In this document: in pieces, positions 8,395 through 16,940 of the stretch
Layout of the letters: every line of letters begins with the position of its first letter
Numbering within the stretch: the first letter of the stretch is position 1
Assembly (NCBI RefSeq): GCF_030283145.1
Contig: NZ_JASNWE010000002.1
Coordinates: forward strand, 310,001 to 374,000
Source: Actinomadura xylanilytica
GTDB lineage: Bacteria; Actinomycetota; Actinomycetes; Streptosporangiales; Streptosporangiaceae
Length of the DNA stretch: 64,000 nucleotides
Direction of reading: 5' to 3'
Made by a program: the position numbers and the translations under genes
Notes under the pieces: generated by a model
Database searches by the model: none
What the model saw: the letters and a program-made list of their open reading frames with translations, nothing else
What the model was told of the DNA's origin: nothing

Positions 8395-9885
8395 TCAGGA
8401 ACGCATGGCCCCGTCCACTCGGCGTGGCACGTTCAGGGGGTTGGCCTCCTGCAACTCGGGCGGGAGCAGCGGGTCGGGGGTGTCCTGGAAGGCGACCGCG
8501 CGCAGGAACCGGTCGACGGCCGCGGCCCCGACCGAGGTGTGGGCCGAGTCGGTGGCCGCCGGGTAGGGGCCGGAGTGGTGCATCGCCCAGGTCACGGCCA
8601 CCCCGGTCGGGTAGCCGTCGCAGACGACGCGGCCCGTCGTGCGGGCGACCGTGCTCAGGATCCGGGCGGGCAGGTCCCGCTCGCCGTCCCCCAGGTGGAG
8701 GGTCGTGGTGAGGCTGCCGGGAAGGACTGAAAGCCGCTGTAGCAACTCGTCGGCGGAGTCATAGCGCACCAGGACCGCCACGGGGCCGAAGCACTCCTCC
8801 AGCAGCGTCTCGGACAGGGACGCCGCCGGCACCGACAGCAGGGCGGGCGCGGTGCCCTCGCCCCGCGCGAGCACCTCGACGCCGGGCTGCGTCGCCAGCC
8901 GCTGCACGCCACTTGTGTAGGCGGCCTGGATCCCGGCGGTCAGCATGGTGCCGCCGGCGGCCTCGCGGGCCAGCCGGGCGGCCGTGTCCACCAGCAGGTC
9001 GCCGTCGGGACCGGACGGCACGAACGCCAGCCCCGGCTTGGTGCAGAACTGGCCGAGGCCGAGCGTGAAGGACCCCACGAACCCGGCGGCGATGGCCTCG
9101 GCGCGCTCGGCGGCGGCCTGCGGGGTCACCACGAGCGGGTTGACGCTGCCCAGCTCACCGAAGAACGGGATCGGGTCCGGGCGCGACACCGCCAGGTCGA
9201 ACAGGGCTCGGCCGCCCCGCACGGAGCCGGTGAACCCGACCGCGGTGATCCGCGGATCGGTCACCAGGGCGGCACCGGCCTCCTGGCCGTGCACCAGGCC
9301 CACCGCGTCCGGGACGCCGGCGCGTGCGGCGGCCCGACGCACCGCCGCGTGGACCGCGACGGACGTGGCCGGATGCGCCGGATGCGCCTTGACCACCACC
9401 GGGCACCCGGCGGCCAGCGCGGAGGCGGTGTCGCCGCCGGCGACGCTGAAGGCCAGCGGGAAGTTGCTCGCACCGAACACCGCGGCCGGGCCGCGCGGCA
9501 CCCGCATGCGCCGCAGGTCGGGCCGCGGCGGTGCCGCGGCCGGATCCGCGTGGTCGATGACCACGCCCAGGTGGTCGCCGTCGAGGACGACCTCGCCGAG
9601 GAAGCGCAGTTGCCCGCAGGTGCGCGCCACCTCGCCGCGCAGGCGCACCTCGCCGAGCGCGGTCTCCCGGTCGGCAAGGGCGACGATCTCCTCACCGTCG
9701 GCCTCGATCTCGGCGGCGATGTCGCGCAGGAGGGCGGCGCGGCCGGCGGCGCCGAGCGCCTCCAGCGCGGGGGCGGCGCCCGCCGCTGCGGCGCACGCCG
9801 CAGCGGCCTGCTCGACGCTGCTCTCCTCGGCGACGTCCTGCACGGCACGCCCGGTGCGCACGTCGATCGACTGGACGGTCCTCAC
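8395..9885 (-). CDS. Aldehyde dehydrogenase, alpha-ketoglutarate semialdehyde type
   Basis: NAD(P)-dependent aldehyde dehydrogenase, 496 residues. GASNFPLAFSVAGGDTAS, FFGELGSVNP with the general-base Glu, and the nucleophile motif GQFCTKPG match the ketoglutarate-semialdehyde dehydrogenase branch. It would oxidise 2-oxoglutarate semialdehyde to 2-oxoglutarate, the last step of oxidative pentose breakdown. The GTG at 9885 is preferred because it follows GAAGGAG and overlaps the previous stop by 4 bases (GTGA); upstream in-frame sequence is only read-through. It is the final gene of the sugar operon. Confidence 0.9.
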   Translation of the reverse strand: MRTVQSIDVRTGRAVQDVAEESSVEQAAAACAAAAGAAPALEALGAAGRAALLRDIAAEIEADGEEIVALADRETALGEVRLRGEVARTCGQLRFLGEVVLDGDHLGVVIDHADPAAAPPRPDLRRMRVPRGPAAVFGASNFPLAFSVAGGDTASALAAGCPVVVKAHPAHPATSVAVHAAVRRAAARAGVPDAVGLVHGQEAGAALVTDPRITAVGFTGSVRGGRALFDLAVSRPDPIPFFGELGSVNPLVVTPQAAAERAEAIAAGFVGSFTLGLGQFCTKPGLAFVPSGPDGDLLVDTAARLAREAAGGTMLTAGIQAAYTSGVQRLATQPGVEVLARGEGTAPALLSVPAASLSETLLEECFGPVAVLVRYDSADELLQRLSVLPGSLTTTLHLGDGERDLPARILSTVARTTGRVVCDGYPTGVAVTWAMHHSGPYPAATDSAHTSVGAAAVDRFLRAVAFQDTPDPLLPPELQEANPLNVPRRVDGAMRS

Positions 9886-10763
9886 ATCGACTCCTTCATA
9901 GTGTCCAGCAGGGGGCGCAGACCGCGGACCACCCGCGTGGCGAGCACCCCGACCTCGTCGATGGCGATCTCCACGGTGTCGCCCGCCGCCAGTGTGAACG
10001 GCAGGTCGGGCACCAGGCAGGTGCCGGTCGCCAGCACGGCGCCGTCGGGGAAGACGTCGGCTCTGAACAGGTGGTCGACGAGGTCGTCCAGGCGGCGGTG
10101 GAGCTGGTCGGTCCCGGTCTCCCCCGACCAGGCCACCTCGCCGTCGCGCCGGATGGTCATGCGGATGCCCAGCGCGTACGGGTCGGGCACCTGCCACGCC
10201 GGACGGATCGCGGGGCCGACGGCGCAGCCGCCGAGGAAGACCTTGGCCTGCGGCAGGTACAGCGGGTTCTCGCCCTCGATGGTGCGCGAGCTGACGTCGT
10301 CGCAGACGGTGTAACCGACGATCTCACCGTGCGCGTTGACGACGACGGCGAGCTCGGGCTCGGGGACGTCGACTTCGGAGTCGTCGCGGACCGCGATGGT
10401 GCCGCCGTCGCCCACCACCCGCCAGGCCGCCGACTTGAAGAACAGCTCGGGCCGCGGCGCGTCGTACACGCGCTCGTAGACGTCGGCGGCCGTCGCGCTC
10501 TCGGTCATCCGCGCCTCGCGGGAGCGGCGGTAGGTGACGCCGGCCGCCCACACCTCCATGCGTCCTTCGACGGGGGCCAGCGTCCGGGCGTGCCCGGACG
10601 GGACCGGTGCCCCGGCCGTGGCCTCGTCGAGCGTCCGGCGGAGGTCGGCGAGCGGCAGCCGCAGCAGCTCGGCGAGAGTGCGGTCGAGCGGGTGGAGCCG
10701 GTCGTCCTCCTGCACTCCGGTCCGGACGGCGCCGTCCAGTTCGTAGCGGACGAGATGGGTCAT
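9882..10763 (-). CDS. FAH-family 2-keto-3-deoxy sugar acid dehydratase/hydrolase
   Basis: Fumarylacetoacetate-hydrolase-fold protein, 293 residues. The segments AAGVTYRRSREAR, PELFFKSAAWRVVG and VPEPELAVVVN resemble XylX/AraD-type enzymes that dehydrate 2-keto-3-deoxy-pentonates to ketoglutarate semialdehyde; metal-binding acidic residues sit in EGENPLYLPQAK and nearby. Downstream ketoglutarate-semialdehyde dehydrogenase supports this reading, although cleavage of a C6 diketo acid is possible. The ATG overlaps the SMP-30 stop by 4 bases. Confidence 0.86.
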   Translation of the reverse strand: MTHLVRYELDGAVRTGVQEDDRLHPLDRTLAELLRLPLADLRRTLDEATAGAPVPSGHARTLAPVEGRMEVWAAGVTYRRSREARMTESATAADVYERVYDAPRPELFFKSAAWRVVGDGGTIAVRDDSEVDVPEPELAVVVNAHGEIVGYTVCDDVSSRTIEGENPLYLPQAKVFLGGCAVGPAIRPAWQVPDPYALGIRMTIRRDGEVAWSGETGTDQLHRRLDDLVDHLFRADVFPDGAVLATGTCLVPDLPFTLAAGDTVEIAIDEVGVLATRVVRGLRPLLDTMKESM

Positions 10764-11644
10764 CGGGGTCCTCCGGTGAAGGGGGTGGCGGCGGGGCCGG
10801 CCACGCCGGCGTCGACGGCGAACAGCGAGCCGGCCAGCGGCTGCTCGGCGAGCTCCGCCTGGCCGAGCCGGTAGGCGGCGGTCGTGACATAGAGGACGTC
10901 GCCGCGCTCGCCACCGAAGGCGCAGCTTGTCACCTGGGTCGCGGGGAGCCGGACGATCCGGTCGAGCTCCCCCTCGGGGGTGTAGCGGTGCACGGCTCCG
11001 CCGCCCCACAGCCCCACCCACAGGCAGCCGTCCTCGTCGACGGTCATCCCGTCGGGCATCCCTGTGGCGGCCGGGATGTCCACGACGGTGCGCCGGTCGC
11101 GGATCTCGCCGGTCGCGTCGTCGTAGACGTAGGCGTCGATCCGCTGGGTGCGGCTGTCGATGTGGTACATGGTGGCGCGGTCCGGGCTCCAGCCCATGCC
11201 GTTGGCGAGGGTCAGGCCGGTGAGCACCGTGCTGGCCCGCCGCCCGTCGTACCGGTAGAGCGCGGCGGCTCCCGGCGACTCGTCGTAGGCCATCGTGCCC
11301 GCCCACAGGCGTCCGGACGGGTCGCACTTGGCGTCGTTCATCCGGTTGCCGGGGTTGTCGGCCTCCACCCGCGCCTCCATGACGACGCGGTCGTCGCCGG
11401 TCAGCCGGGCGATGCCGTCGCGCACCGCCAGGACCAGGCCGCCGCCGTCCGCCGGGACGGCCGCTCCCACGTGCGTGCCCACGTCGACGGCCTCGTCCAG
11501 TCCGGACGAGGGGTCGAACCGGTGCACGGTCGAGGCGGTGATGTCGACCCACACCAGCCGCCGGGCGGCGGCGTCCCAGGCGGGCCCCTCGCCGACCTCC
11601 GCGCGTGTGCGCAGGACCGGCTCGGCCGTGATCGGGTCGTTCAT
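10760..11644 (-). CDS. SMP-30/gluconolactonase family lactonase
   Basis: Six-bladed propeller sugar lactonase, 294 residues. Metal ligands are recognisable: Glu in VGEGPAWD, Asn in NDAKCDPSGRLW and Asp in GMTVDEDGCLWVG. It would open the aldonolactone made by the dehydrogenase encoded just upstream, giving the free sugar acid. The ATG at 11644 overlaps the upstream stop by 4 bases and starts the conserved domain directly (MNDPITAEPVLRTRAEVGEG). The protein should be cytoplasmic. Confidence 0.9.
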   Translation of the reverse strand: MNDPITAEPVLRTRAEVGEGPAWDAAARRLVWVDITASTVHRFDPSSGLDEAVDVGTHVGAAVPADGGGLVLAVRDGIARLTGDDRVVMEARVEADNPGNRMNDAKCDPSGRLWAGTMAYDESPGAAALYRYDGRRASTVLTGLTLANGMGWSPDRATMYHIDSRTQRIDAYVYDDATGEIRDRRTVVDIPAATGMPDGMTVDEDGCLWVGLWGGGAVHRYTPEGELDRIVRLPATQVTSCAFGGERGDVLYVTTAAYRLGQAELAEQPLAGSLFAVDAGVAGPAATPFTGGPR

Positions 11645-12681
11645 GCGTCCTCCTGTTCGTCCGGCGGCGCCGAGGCCGCATCGGGGCGGACGGCCGTCTT
11701 GAGCACGGCCGGGTCGGGCGCGGCGAGAAGGCGTGGCACCTCCTCCAGCGCGGCCACCCGCATCGGGATGGCGGTGACGTCCACGATGCCGGACTCCAGC
11801 AGCCGGACGGCGGCGGTGATGTCCTCGTCCCACACGTGCGCGGCGGTTCCCAGCAGCCGCTTCTCACCCAGCACCAGGGCGTCGACGGGCAGCTCGGCCG
11901 GGCCGGAGCCGAAGCCGACCGCGACGACGGTGCCGCCGCGGCGGCACCGTCTCACCGCCTCGCCCAGCAGCCGCGGCACGCCGCTGCACTCGAACACCAC
12001 GTCGGGGCCGCGTCCGGCGGTGAGGCCGGCCACCGTCGCGGCGGCCTCGGCGGGCTCGACGGCCAGCGCCCCGGCGCGCGCGGCGACGTCGCGGCGGCCG
12101 GCGGCCGGCTCGGCCACCACCGCGCACAGGCCCGCCGCCCGCGCCACCTGCGCCAGCAGCACACCGATGGTCCCGGCGCCGTGGATCAGCGCGGTCCCGC
12201 CGGTGACGTCGCCGGCCTTGCGCAGGGCGCGCACCGCCACCGAGACCGGTTCGGCGAACACCGCGACCTCGGGCGGCAGGGACGGCACCGGCACGCACGT
12301 CGCCGCGTCCGCGACCATCCAGGTCGCCATCCCGCCGTCGACGCCCATCCCCCGGACGAGCTGGCGTTCGCACAGTCCCTCCTGGTGCCGGGCGCACCAC
12401 CAGCAGGCACCGCAGCCGAGCACGACGTCGGGGATGACGCGGGTCCCGGCCGGGGGCGCGTCATCGGCGGCGCCGGGCCCGTGCGCGGCGACCACGCCCA
12501 CGACCTCGTGGCCGAGGGTCAGCGGCCCCGCGCCCGGCGCGCCGTCCCGGCTCATCTCCACGTCGGTGCCGCACAGGCCGCACAGTTCGACCTCCACCAG
12601 CACCTCGCCGGGGCCCGGTTCGGGAGCGGGGACGTCCACCACCCGCACGTCGCCCGGCCCGTGCCAGCGGGCCGCCCTCAC
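11641..12681 (-). CDS. Zinc-dependent medium-chain alcohol/sugar dehydrogenase
   Basis: MDR-family dehydrogenase, 346 residues. The catalytic zinc site includes CGLCGTD and GHE, the structural zinc site is the four-cysteine loop GCGACWWCARHQEGLC, and the Rossmann fold shows GAGTIGVLLAQ. In this operon it probably oxidises an aldose to its lactone, supplying the SMP-30 lactonase. The GTG at 12681 overlaps the upstream stop as GTGA; the long in-frame extension upstream is the antisense-like shadow of the dehydratase gene. The sugar is unknown. Confidence 0.9.
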   Translation of the reverse strand: MRAARWHGPGDVRVVDVPAPEPGPGEVLVEVELCGLCGTDVEMSRDGAPGAGPLTLGHEVVGVVAAHGPGAADDAPPAGTRVIPDVVLGCGACWWCARHQEGLCERQLVRGMGVDGGMATWMVADAATCVPVPSLPPEVAVFAEPVSVAVRALRKAGDVTGGTALIHGAGTIGVLLAQVARAAGLCAVVAEPAAGRRDVAARAGALAVEPAEAAATVAGLTAGRGPDVVFECSGVPRLLGEAVRRCRRGGTVVAVGFGSGPAELPVDALVLGEKRLLGTAAHVWDEDITAAVRLLESGIVDVTAIPMRVAALEEVPRLLAAPDPAVLKTAVRPDAASAPPDEQEDA

Positions 12682-13871
12682 CGGGAGGTCACCCACCGTT
12701 CGACGGCGGCGCCGTCGGCGACGCCGTCGCGGAGCCGGACCCCGTGGCCGGGCGCCCGGCCGGGCCGGATCCGGCCGTCCTCGATCACCGGCAGCCCGGT
12801 GACCAGCTCGTCGTACCAGGTCCGCAGGAACGCCCGGACGGTCTCCTGGATGAGCCCGTTGGGCTGGGCGCAGGCGAAGTGCACGCAGCTCGCCAGCGTC
12901 GCCGGGCCGGTGCAGTCGTGCGGCGCGACCGGGATCCCCCGGGCGTCGGCGAGGGCGGCGACCTTGCGGGCCTCGGTGAGCCCGCCGGTCCACTGGATGT
13001 CGAGGGTGAGCACGTCGACGCCGCCGGTGTCGAGCAGCGCCTGGAAGCCGCGCTGCCCGACGCAGGTCTCCCCGGCCGCCACCGGCACGCCGGGCACCCG
13101 CGCCAGCTCGGCGTAGGCGGCGGTGGCGTCGGCCCGCAGCGGGTCCTCCACCCAGTACGGCCGGTACGGCGCCAGCCCGTTGATGATCTTCTCCGCGGCG
13201 GGCCGGTTCCACAGGCCGTGCAGCTCCACCATCAGCCGCATGTCGAACCCGACCTCCTCGCGGATGGCCCGCACGACCGCCAGTCCGCGCTCCAGGTCGG
13301 CCGGTGAGATGTCGTTGCCACCGGTGCGTTCGGCCGCCAGGTCGAACGGCCACACCTTCATGCCGCGCACGCCCTCGTCCCACAGCTCCCGCGCCAGCCG
13401 GGCCGGCTCGTTGAGGAAGGCGTCCAGGTCCTCGTACCGGCCCCCGCCCGACAAGCCCCAGTTGCCCGACTCCTGGCGGGTCGAGGTGCTCACATAGCCG
13501 GGGCCGGCGCAGGTGTTGTAGATCTCGACGTCCTCCTGGACGGCGCCGCCCAGCAGGTCGACCAGCGGCAGGCCGGACGCCTGCCCGAGCAGGTCCCACA
13601 GGGCGATGTCGACGGCGCCGTTGCCCCGGGTCTCGGCCCCCGCGCCCTGGTACCCAAGGTAGCCGGTGAGCTGCCGGGAGATCCGGCCGGGGTTGACCTC
13701 GTCCGCCGCCAGCAGCACCGGCGCGGCGGTCTCGTGCAGGTACGCCTCGACGGCGCGGGCGCCGAAGAACGCCTCGCCCAGCCCGATCAGGCCGGTGTCG
13801 GTGTGCAGGCGGACGAACAGCAGGTTGGGTTGGACATGGGGCCGGATCGTCTCCAGCGCGGTGATCTTCAT
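12678..13871 (-). CDS. Enolase-superfamily sugar-acid dehydratase (mandelate racemase-like)
   Basis: Mandelate racemase/muconate lactonizing enzyme-like protein, 397 residues, with capping domain first and TIM barrel after. Key features are MKVWPFD (catalytic Lys region), metal-ligand strands MVELHG, YWVEDPL and AAGETCVG, and the general-acid His in VAPHDCTGP. It should abstract the alpha-proton of a sugar acid and dehydrate it to a 2-keto-3-deoxy acid. No IlvD/EDD-type dehydratase is present, so this protein fills that step. It starts 31 bases after the binding-protein gene. Confidence 0.9.
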   Translation of the reverse strand: MKITALETIRPHVQPNLLFVRLHTDTGLIGLGEAFFGARAVEAYLHETAAPVLLAADEVNPGRISRQLTGYLGYQGAGAETRGNGAVDIALWDLLGQASGLPLVDLLGGAVQEDVEIYNTCAGPGYVSTSTRQESGNWGLSGGGRYEDLDAFLNEPARLARELWDEGVRGMKVWPFDLAAERTGGNDISPADLERGLAVVRAIREEVGFDMRLMVELHGLWNRPAAEKIINGLAPYRPYWVEDPLRADATAAYAELARVPGVPVAAGETCVGQRGFQALLDTGGVDVLTLDIQWTGGLTEARKVAALADARGIPVAPHDCTGPATLASCVHFACAQPNGLIQETVRAFLRTWYDELVTGLPVIEDGRIRPGRAPGHGVRLRDGVADGAAVERWVTSR

Positions 13872-13902
13872 GAAGGTCTCTCTGGCGAATGGGCGGGCCG
13901 GC

Positions 13903-14937
13903 TCAGGAGAACCGGGCCTCCCGCTTGGCGACGGCGGCGATGTTGGAGGCGTTGACGACCTCGGCGCCGGTGTCGTAGTAGCGGGCCGGGTAGCCGGGGT
14001 CGAACTCCTCGGCCAGCAGGGCGGCGGCGATCCAGCCCTGCGCGTAGGGGTTCTGGCCGAGCGAGAAGTCGATGGCCCCGTCCTTGACGGCGTCCAGGAC
14101 CGGCTGGACCAGGTCGAACCCGCCGACGCCGAACTTGCCGGTGAGGTTCTTGCCCTTGGCCCAGGTGGCGACGAACTGGTGGTCGAACGCGGCCATCGCC
14201 CAGCCGACGATCCCGCCCTTGCGCGAGGTGTACTTGGCGTCGATGGAGGAGACGGCCTTGGACTCGTCGGTGCTGGTGACCAGGACCTCGGTGGTGTAGG
14301 AGGTCCCGTTCTCCTTGTTGGAGGCCTCGATCCCCTGCTTGATGCCCTGGACGCGCTGCTCGAGGGCGCTGCTGCCGGGTGCGAAGTTGCCGCACACGAT
14401 CACGCCGGACGAGCGGCCGGTGCGCTTCTTGGCGTACTCGGCGATCTGCCGCCCGCACACCTGGCCCGCCGAGACGAAGTCCTGGCCGACGAAGCCAATG
14501 CCGAACTTCTGGTAGTCGTCGCCGGCGGTGTTGGACAGGATCACCTTGGTCCCACCGGCCAGCGCGTTGCGGATGTTCCCGTCGAACGAGCTGTTGTCGA
14601 TCCGGGTGAAGATGACGCCGTCCGGCTTGGCGTTGAGGGCGCTCGCCTGAAGTTCGACGGTCTTCTGCACGTCCTGCGCCGGCGGGCCGATGAACTGGGT
14701 CTTCCAGCCCATCAGCGCGCCGAAGTCCTCGAATCCGCGCTGGACGGGCGCGAAGAACGGGTTCTTGTCGTGCACGACGAAGATGACCTTCTTGCCCTTC
14801 TGCGGGCCGTCGCCCTTGCGGTAGTGCGAGCCGCCGCCACCGCTCTCCTTCTCGCTGGCGCATCCGGCCAGCAGCCCGGCGCCGGCGATCGATCCTCCGC
14901 CGATCAGCAGGCCGCGGCGGGACAGGGGGTTCGTCAT
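13903..14937 (-). CDS. Sugar ABC transporter substrate-binding lipoprotein
   Basis: Periplasmic-binding-protein-fold (ribose/xylose-type) lipoprotein, 344 residues. The N-terminus combines a twin-arginine signal (SRRGLLIGGG) with a lipobox (GLLAGC), so it is probably Tat-exported and anchored on the membrane by its Cys. A Gly/Ser linker follows, then two alpha/beta lobes (KKVIFVVHDKNPFF, DGVIFTRIDN, NPYAQGWIAA). It would capture the sugar for the permease and ATPase encoded just upstream. It is part of the 16754-8395 operon. Confidence 0.92.
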   Translation of the reverse strand: MTNPLSRRGLLIGGGSIAGAGLLAGCASEKESGGGGSHYRKGDGPQKGKKVIFVVHDKNPFFAPVQRGFEDFGALMGWKTQFIGPPAQDVQKTVELQASALNAKPDGVIFTRIDNSSFDGNIRNALAGGTKVILSNTAGDDYQKFGIGFVGQDFVSAGQVCGRQIAEYAKKRTGRSSGVIVCGNFAPGSSALEQRVQGIKQGIEASNKENGTSYTTEVLVTSTDESKAVSSIDAKYTSRKGGIVGWAMAAFDHQFVATWAKGKNLTGKFGVGGFDLVQPVLDAVKDGAIDFSLGQNPYAQGWIAAALLAEEFDPGYPARYYDTGAEVVNASNIAAVAKREARFS

Positions 14938-14970
14938 GACGGTGTCCTTCGGGTGGGGTGGGAAGGGAGA

Positions 14971-15987
14971 TCAGTGCCGGCGGTGCGGTGAGCGCCGGGC
15001 GACGAGCTGGTTGAGCATGACGGCCGCCAGGATCAGCGCCCCGGTGGCGACCTGCTGCCAGTTGCCGTCCACGCCGAACAGCACCAGTGCGTTGGTGATC
15101 ACACCGGTGATCACGGCGCCGAGCAGGGTGCCCAGCAGGCTGCCGGTGCCGCCGGCCAGGCCGGCGCCGCCGACGACGACGGCGGCGATGACGCCGAGCT
15201 CGAAGCCGTTTCCGGTGAGCGGGTTGGCACTGCCGAGCCAGCCGACCAGGATGACCGAGGCCACGCCGGTCAGCGCGCCGGTGAGCGCGAAGCAGGAGAT
15301 CTTCACCCGGTCGGCCGGGATGCCGGCCCCGGCGGCGGCCGACCGGTTGCCGCCGACGCTGTAGACGTCGAATCCGAACTTGGTCTTGGTCAGCACGTAC
15401 GCGCCGATCGCCACGATCGCGACGAGCCACAGCACCTGCGCGGCCAGGTGCGGCAGCGGGGTGCCGGAGACCAGGCCGATGAAGGCGGAGTCGCGCGAGC
15501 CGCGGACCGGGACGCCGTTGGCCAGCAGCAGCGCCGCGCCGCGCAGCACCGACAGCGCCGCGAGCGTCACCACGAACGAGGGAATCTTGAACTTCGTGGT
15601 GATCAGGCCGTTCACCAGGCCGACGGCGGCGCCGGTGAGGATGGCCAGCGGGGCCGCCGTCCCGATGGGGACGCCGACCTTGGTCACCAGCCAGGCGAGC
15701 TCGACGGCCAGGAAGCCGTGCAGCGAGCCGACCGACAGGTCGATCTCCCCGGCGATGACCAGGAACGTCATGCCGGTCGCGACGATGCCCAGGATGGCGA
15801 TCTGCTGGGCGATCGACAGCAGGTTGTCGGTGGCCAGGAAGCCGTCCGCGCCGATCGCGCAGACCACGAAGATCACGATGGTGGCTGCAAAGACGCCGAA
15901 CTCGCGGGCGCCGAGCAGCCGGCGCAGCGGGGTGCCGGCGGAGTCGTCGACCCGGTAGGCCGCGGCGATCTCCTGCTGGAGGGTCAT
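14971..15987 (-). CDS. Ribose-type sugar ABC transporter permease
   Basis: RbsC/FrcC-type membrane protein, 338 residues, with about ten hydrophobic segments beginning at FGVFAATIVIFVVCAIGA. Family signatures include GMTFLVIAGEIDLSVGS and the cytoplasmic loop GGNRSAAAGAGIPADRVK, which contacts the ATPase. It forms the sugar channel in the cytoplasmic membrane. Its ATG overlaps the ATPase stop by 4 bases, and 33 bases separate it from the binding-protein gene. Confidence 0.93.
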   Translation of the reverse strand: MTLQQEIAAAYRVDDSAGTPLRRLLGAREFGVFAATIVIFVVCAIGADGFLATDNLLSIAQQIAILGIVATGMTFLVIAGEIDLSVGSLHGFLAVELAWLVTKVGVPIGTAAPLAILTGAAVGLVNGLITTKFKIPSFVVTLAALSVLRGAALLLANGVPVRGSRDSAFIGLVSGTPLPHLAAQVLWLVAIVAIGAYVLTKTKFGFDVYSVGGNRSAAAGAGIPADRVKISCFALTGALTGVASVILVGWLGSANPLTGNGFELGVIAAVVVGGAGLAGGTGSLLGTLLGAVITGVITNALVLFGVDGNWQQVATGALILAAVMLNQLVARRSPHRRH

Positions 15988-16754
15988 GGTGTTTCTCCCT
16001 GGGAGTCCTGGGCGCCGTCGAGCGCGAACGCGGCGGTGTCGCCGAGGATCAGGCCGACGACCTCCGCGGCGGTCGTCTCGGCGACCCGCCGCACGCCCGA
16101 CACCATTCCGCCGCGCATCACCACGACGCGGTCGGCGACCGCCAGCACGTGGTCAACGTTGTGCGAGACCACGACCACGGCCTTGTCCTGCTTCTTGAGA
16201 TCCTTGATCAGCGAGAGCACGTTGTCCTGCTGCTGCGGGCCGAGCGCCGCCGTGGGCTCGTCCAGCAGGACCAGGCGCCCGCCCCGGTGGACGGCTCGGG
16301 CGATGGCGATGCACTGCCGCTGGCCACCCGACAGGCCGGCGACCGGCATCCGCACCGAGGGGATGCGGATGCGCAACTGGTCCAGCACCTGCCGCGCCTC
16401 GGCGCGCATGCGCCGCCCGTCGACCACGCCGAACCGGCGCGGTTCCTGCCCGAGGAAGACGTTGGCCGCGACGGTGCGTTCGTCGACCAGGCCCAGATCC
16501 TGGTAGACGACCGCGATGCCGTGGTCGGCGGCGGCGCGGGGACCGGTGAACGCGCACGGTTCGCCGTCCATCCGCAGCTCGCCCTCGTCGGGGCGGTAGG
16601 CGCCGGCGATCACCTTCATGAGCGTCGATTTGCCGGCGCCGTTGTCGCCCATCAGCCCGACGACCTCGCCGGGCTCGATGCTGAAGTCGACGCCCCGCAG
16701 GGCGTCCACACCTCCGAAGCGCTTGCGCACTCCGACCGCTTCGAACAGAGGCAT
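15984..16754 (-). CDS. Sugar ABC transporter ATP-binding protein
   Basis: Single-domain ABC ATPase, 256 residues, of the FrcA type rather than the double-domain RbsA type. It shows Walker A GDNGAGKST, signature LSGGQRQ, Walker B LVLLDEP and the switch His in VVVSHN. It powers uptake through the adjacent permease and is the first gene of the catabolic operon, so its promoter lies in the 177-base divergent region holding two palindromes. The C-terminal tail is short. Confidence 0.94.
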   Translation of the reverse strand: MPLFEAVGVRKRFGGVDALRGVDFSIEPGEVVGLMGDNGAGKSTLMKVIAGAYRPDEGELRMDGEPCAFTGPRAAADHGIAVVYQDLGLVDERTVAANVFLGQEPRRFGVVDGRRMRAEARQVLDQLRIRIPSVRMPVAGLSGGQRQCIAIARAVHRGGRLVLLDEPTAALGPQQQDNVLSLIKDLKKQDKAVVVVSHNVDHVLAVADRVVVMRGGMVSGVRRVAETTAAEVVGLILGDTAAFALDGAQDSQGETP

Positions 16755-16784
16755 CCGCCCTCCAAACCCACTCTAGATCATTAC

Positions 16785-16811
16785 GGCCTGACCGGTCTGA
16801 CCAGTCCGGCC
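16785..16811. promoter_or_regulatory. Palindromic operator 1 for sugar locus
   Basis: A 27-base imperfect palindrome with GGCCTGACCGGT on the left and GACCAGTCCGGCC on the right. It shares the core GACCGGTCT with the second site at 16899-16925. It sits 30-57 bases upstream of the ATPase start, fitting control of the transporter operon, presumably by the GntR protein encoded at 17747-18514 (inference). Confidence 0.55.
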
Positions 16812-16898
16812 AGCCAAGCGTCATGGAGACGAAAGCGCACGTCAAGAGCCCTTTCATCTCGAATGCGTAACGACGTCTCCGACTCGGGGGGCGTTATA

Positions 16899-16925
16899 TG
16901 GTTGACCGGTCTTACCGGTTAACCA
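16899..16925. promoter_or_regulatory. Palindromic operator 2 before the SDR gene
   Basis: A 27-base palindrome, TGGTTGACCGGT, three bases, ACCGGTTAACCA, with a single mismatched pair in its arms. TTATAT at 16894-16899, a possible -10 of the SDR gene, abuts it, so a bound protein would block RNA polymerase. FCD-type GntR proteins often use TGGT...ACCA ends, as seen here. Confidence 0.62.
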
Positions 16926-16940
16926 AGCGAGGTGGTTCCC

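Noticed and set aside
9882..11867. Very long minus-strand frame extending the FAH gene to 661 residues
   Set aside because: The first ~370 codons are Arg/Gly/Pro-rich read-through opposite and out of phase with the SMP-30 and dehydrogenase genes; the real start is the ATG at 10763 with a 4-base overlap.
16932..16940. GTG at 16932 as SDR start
   Set aside because: It lies within the GAGGTGG ribosome site that serves the TTG at 16941.
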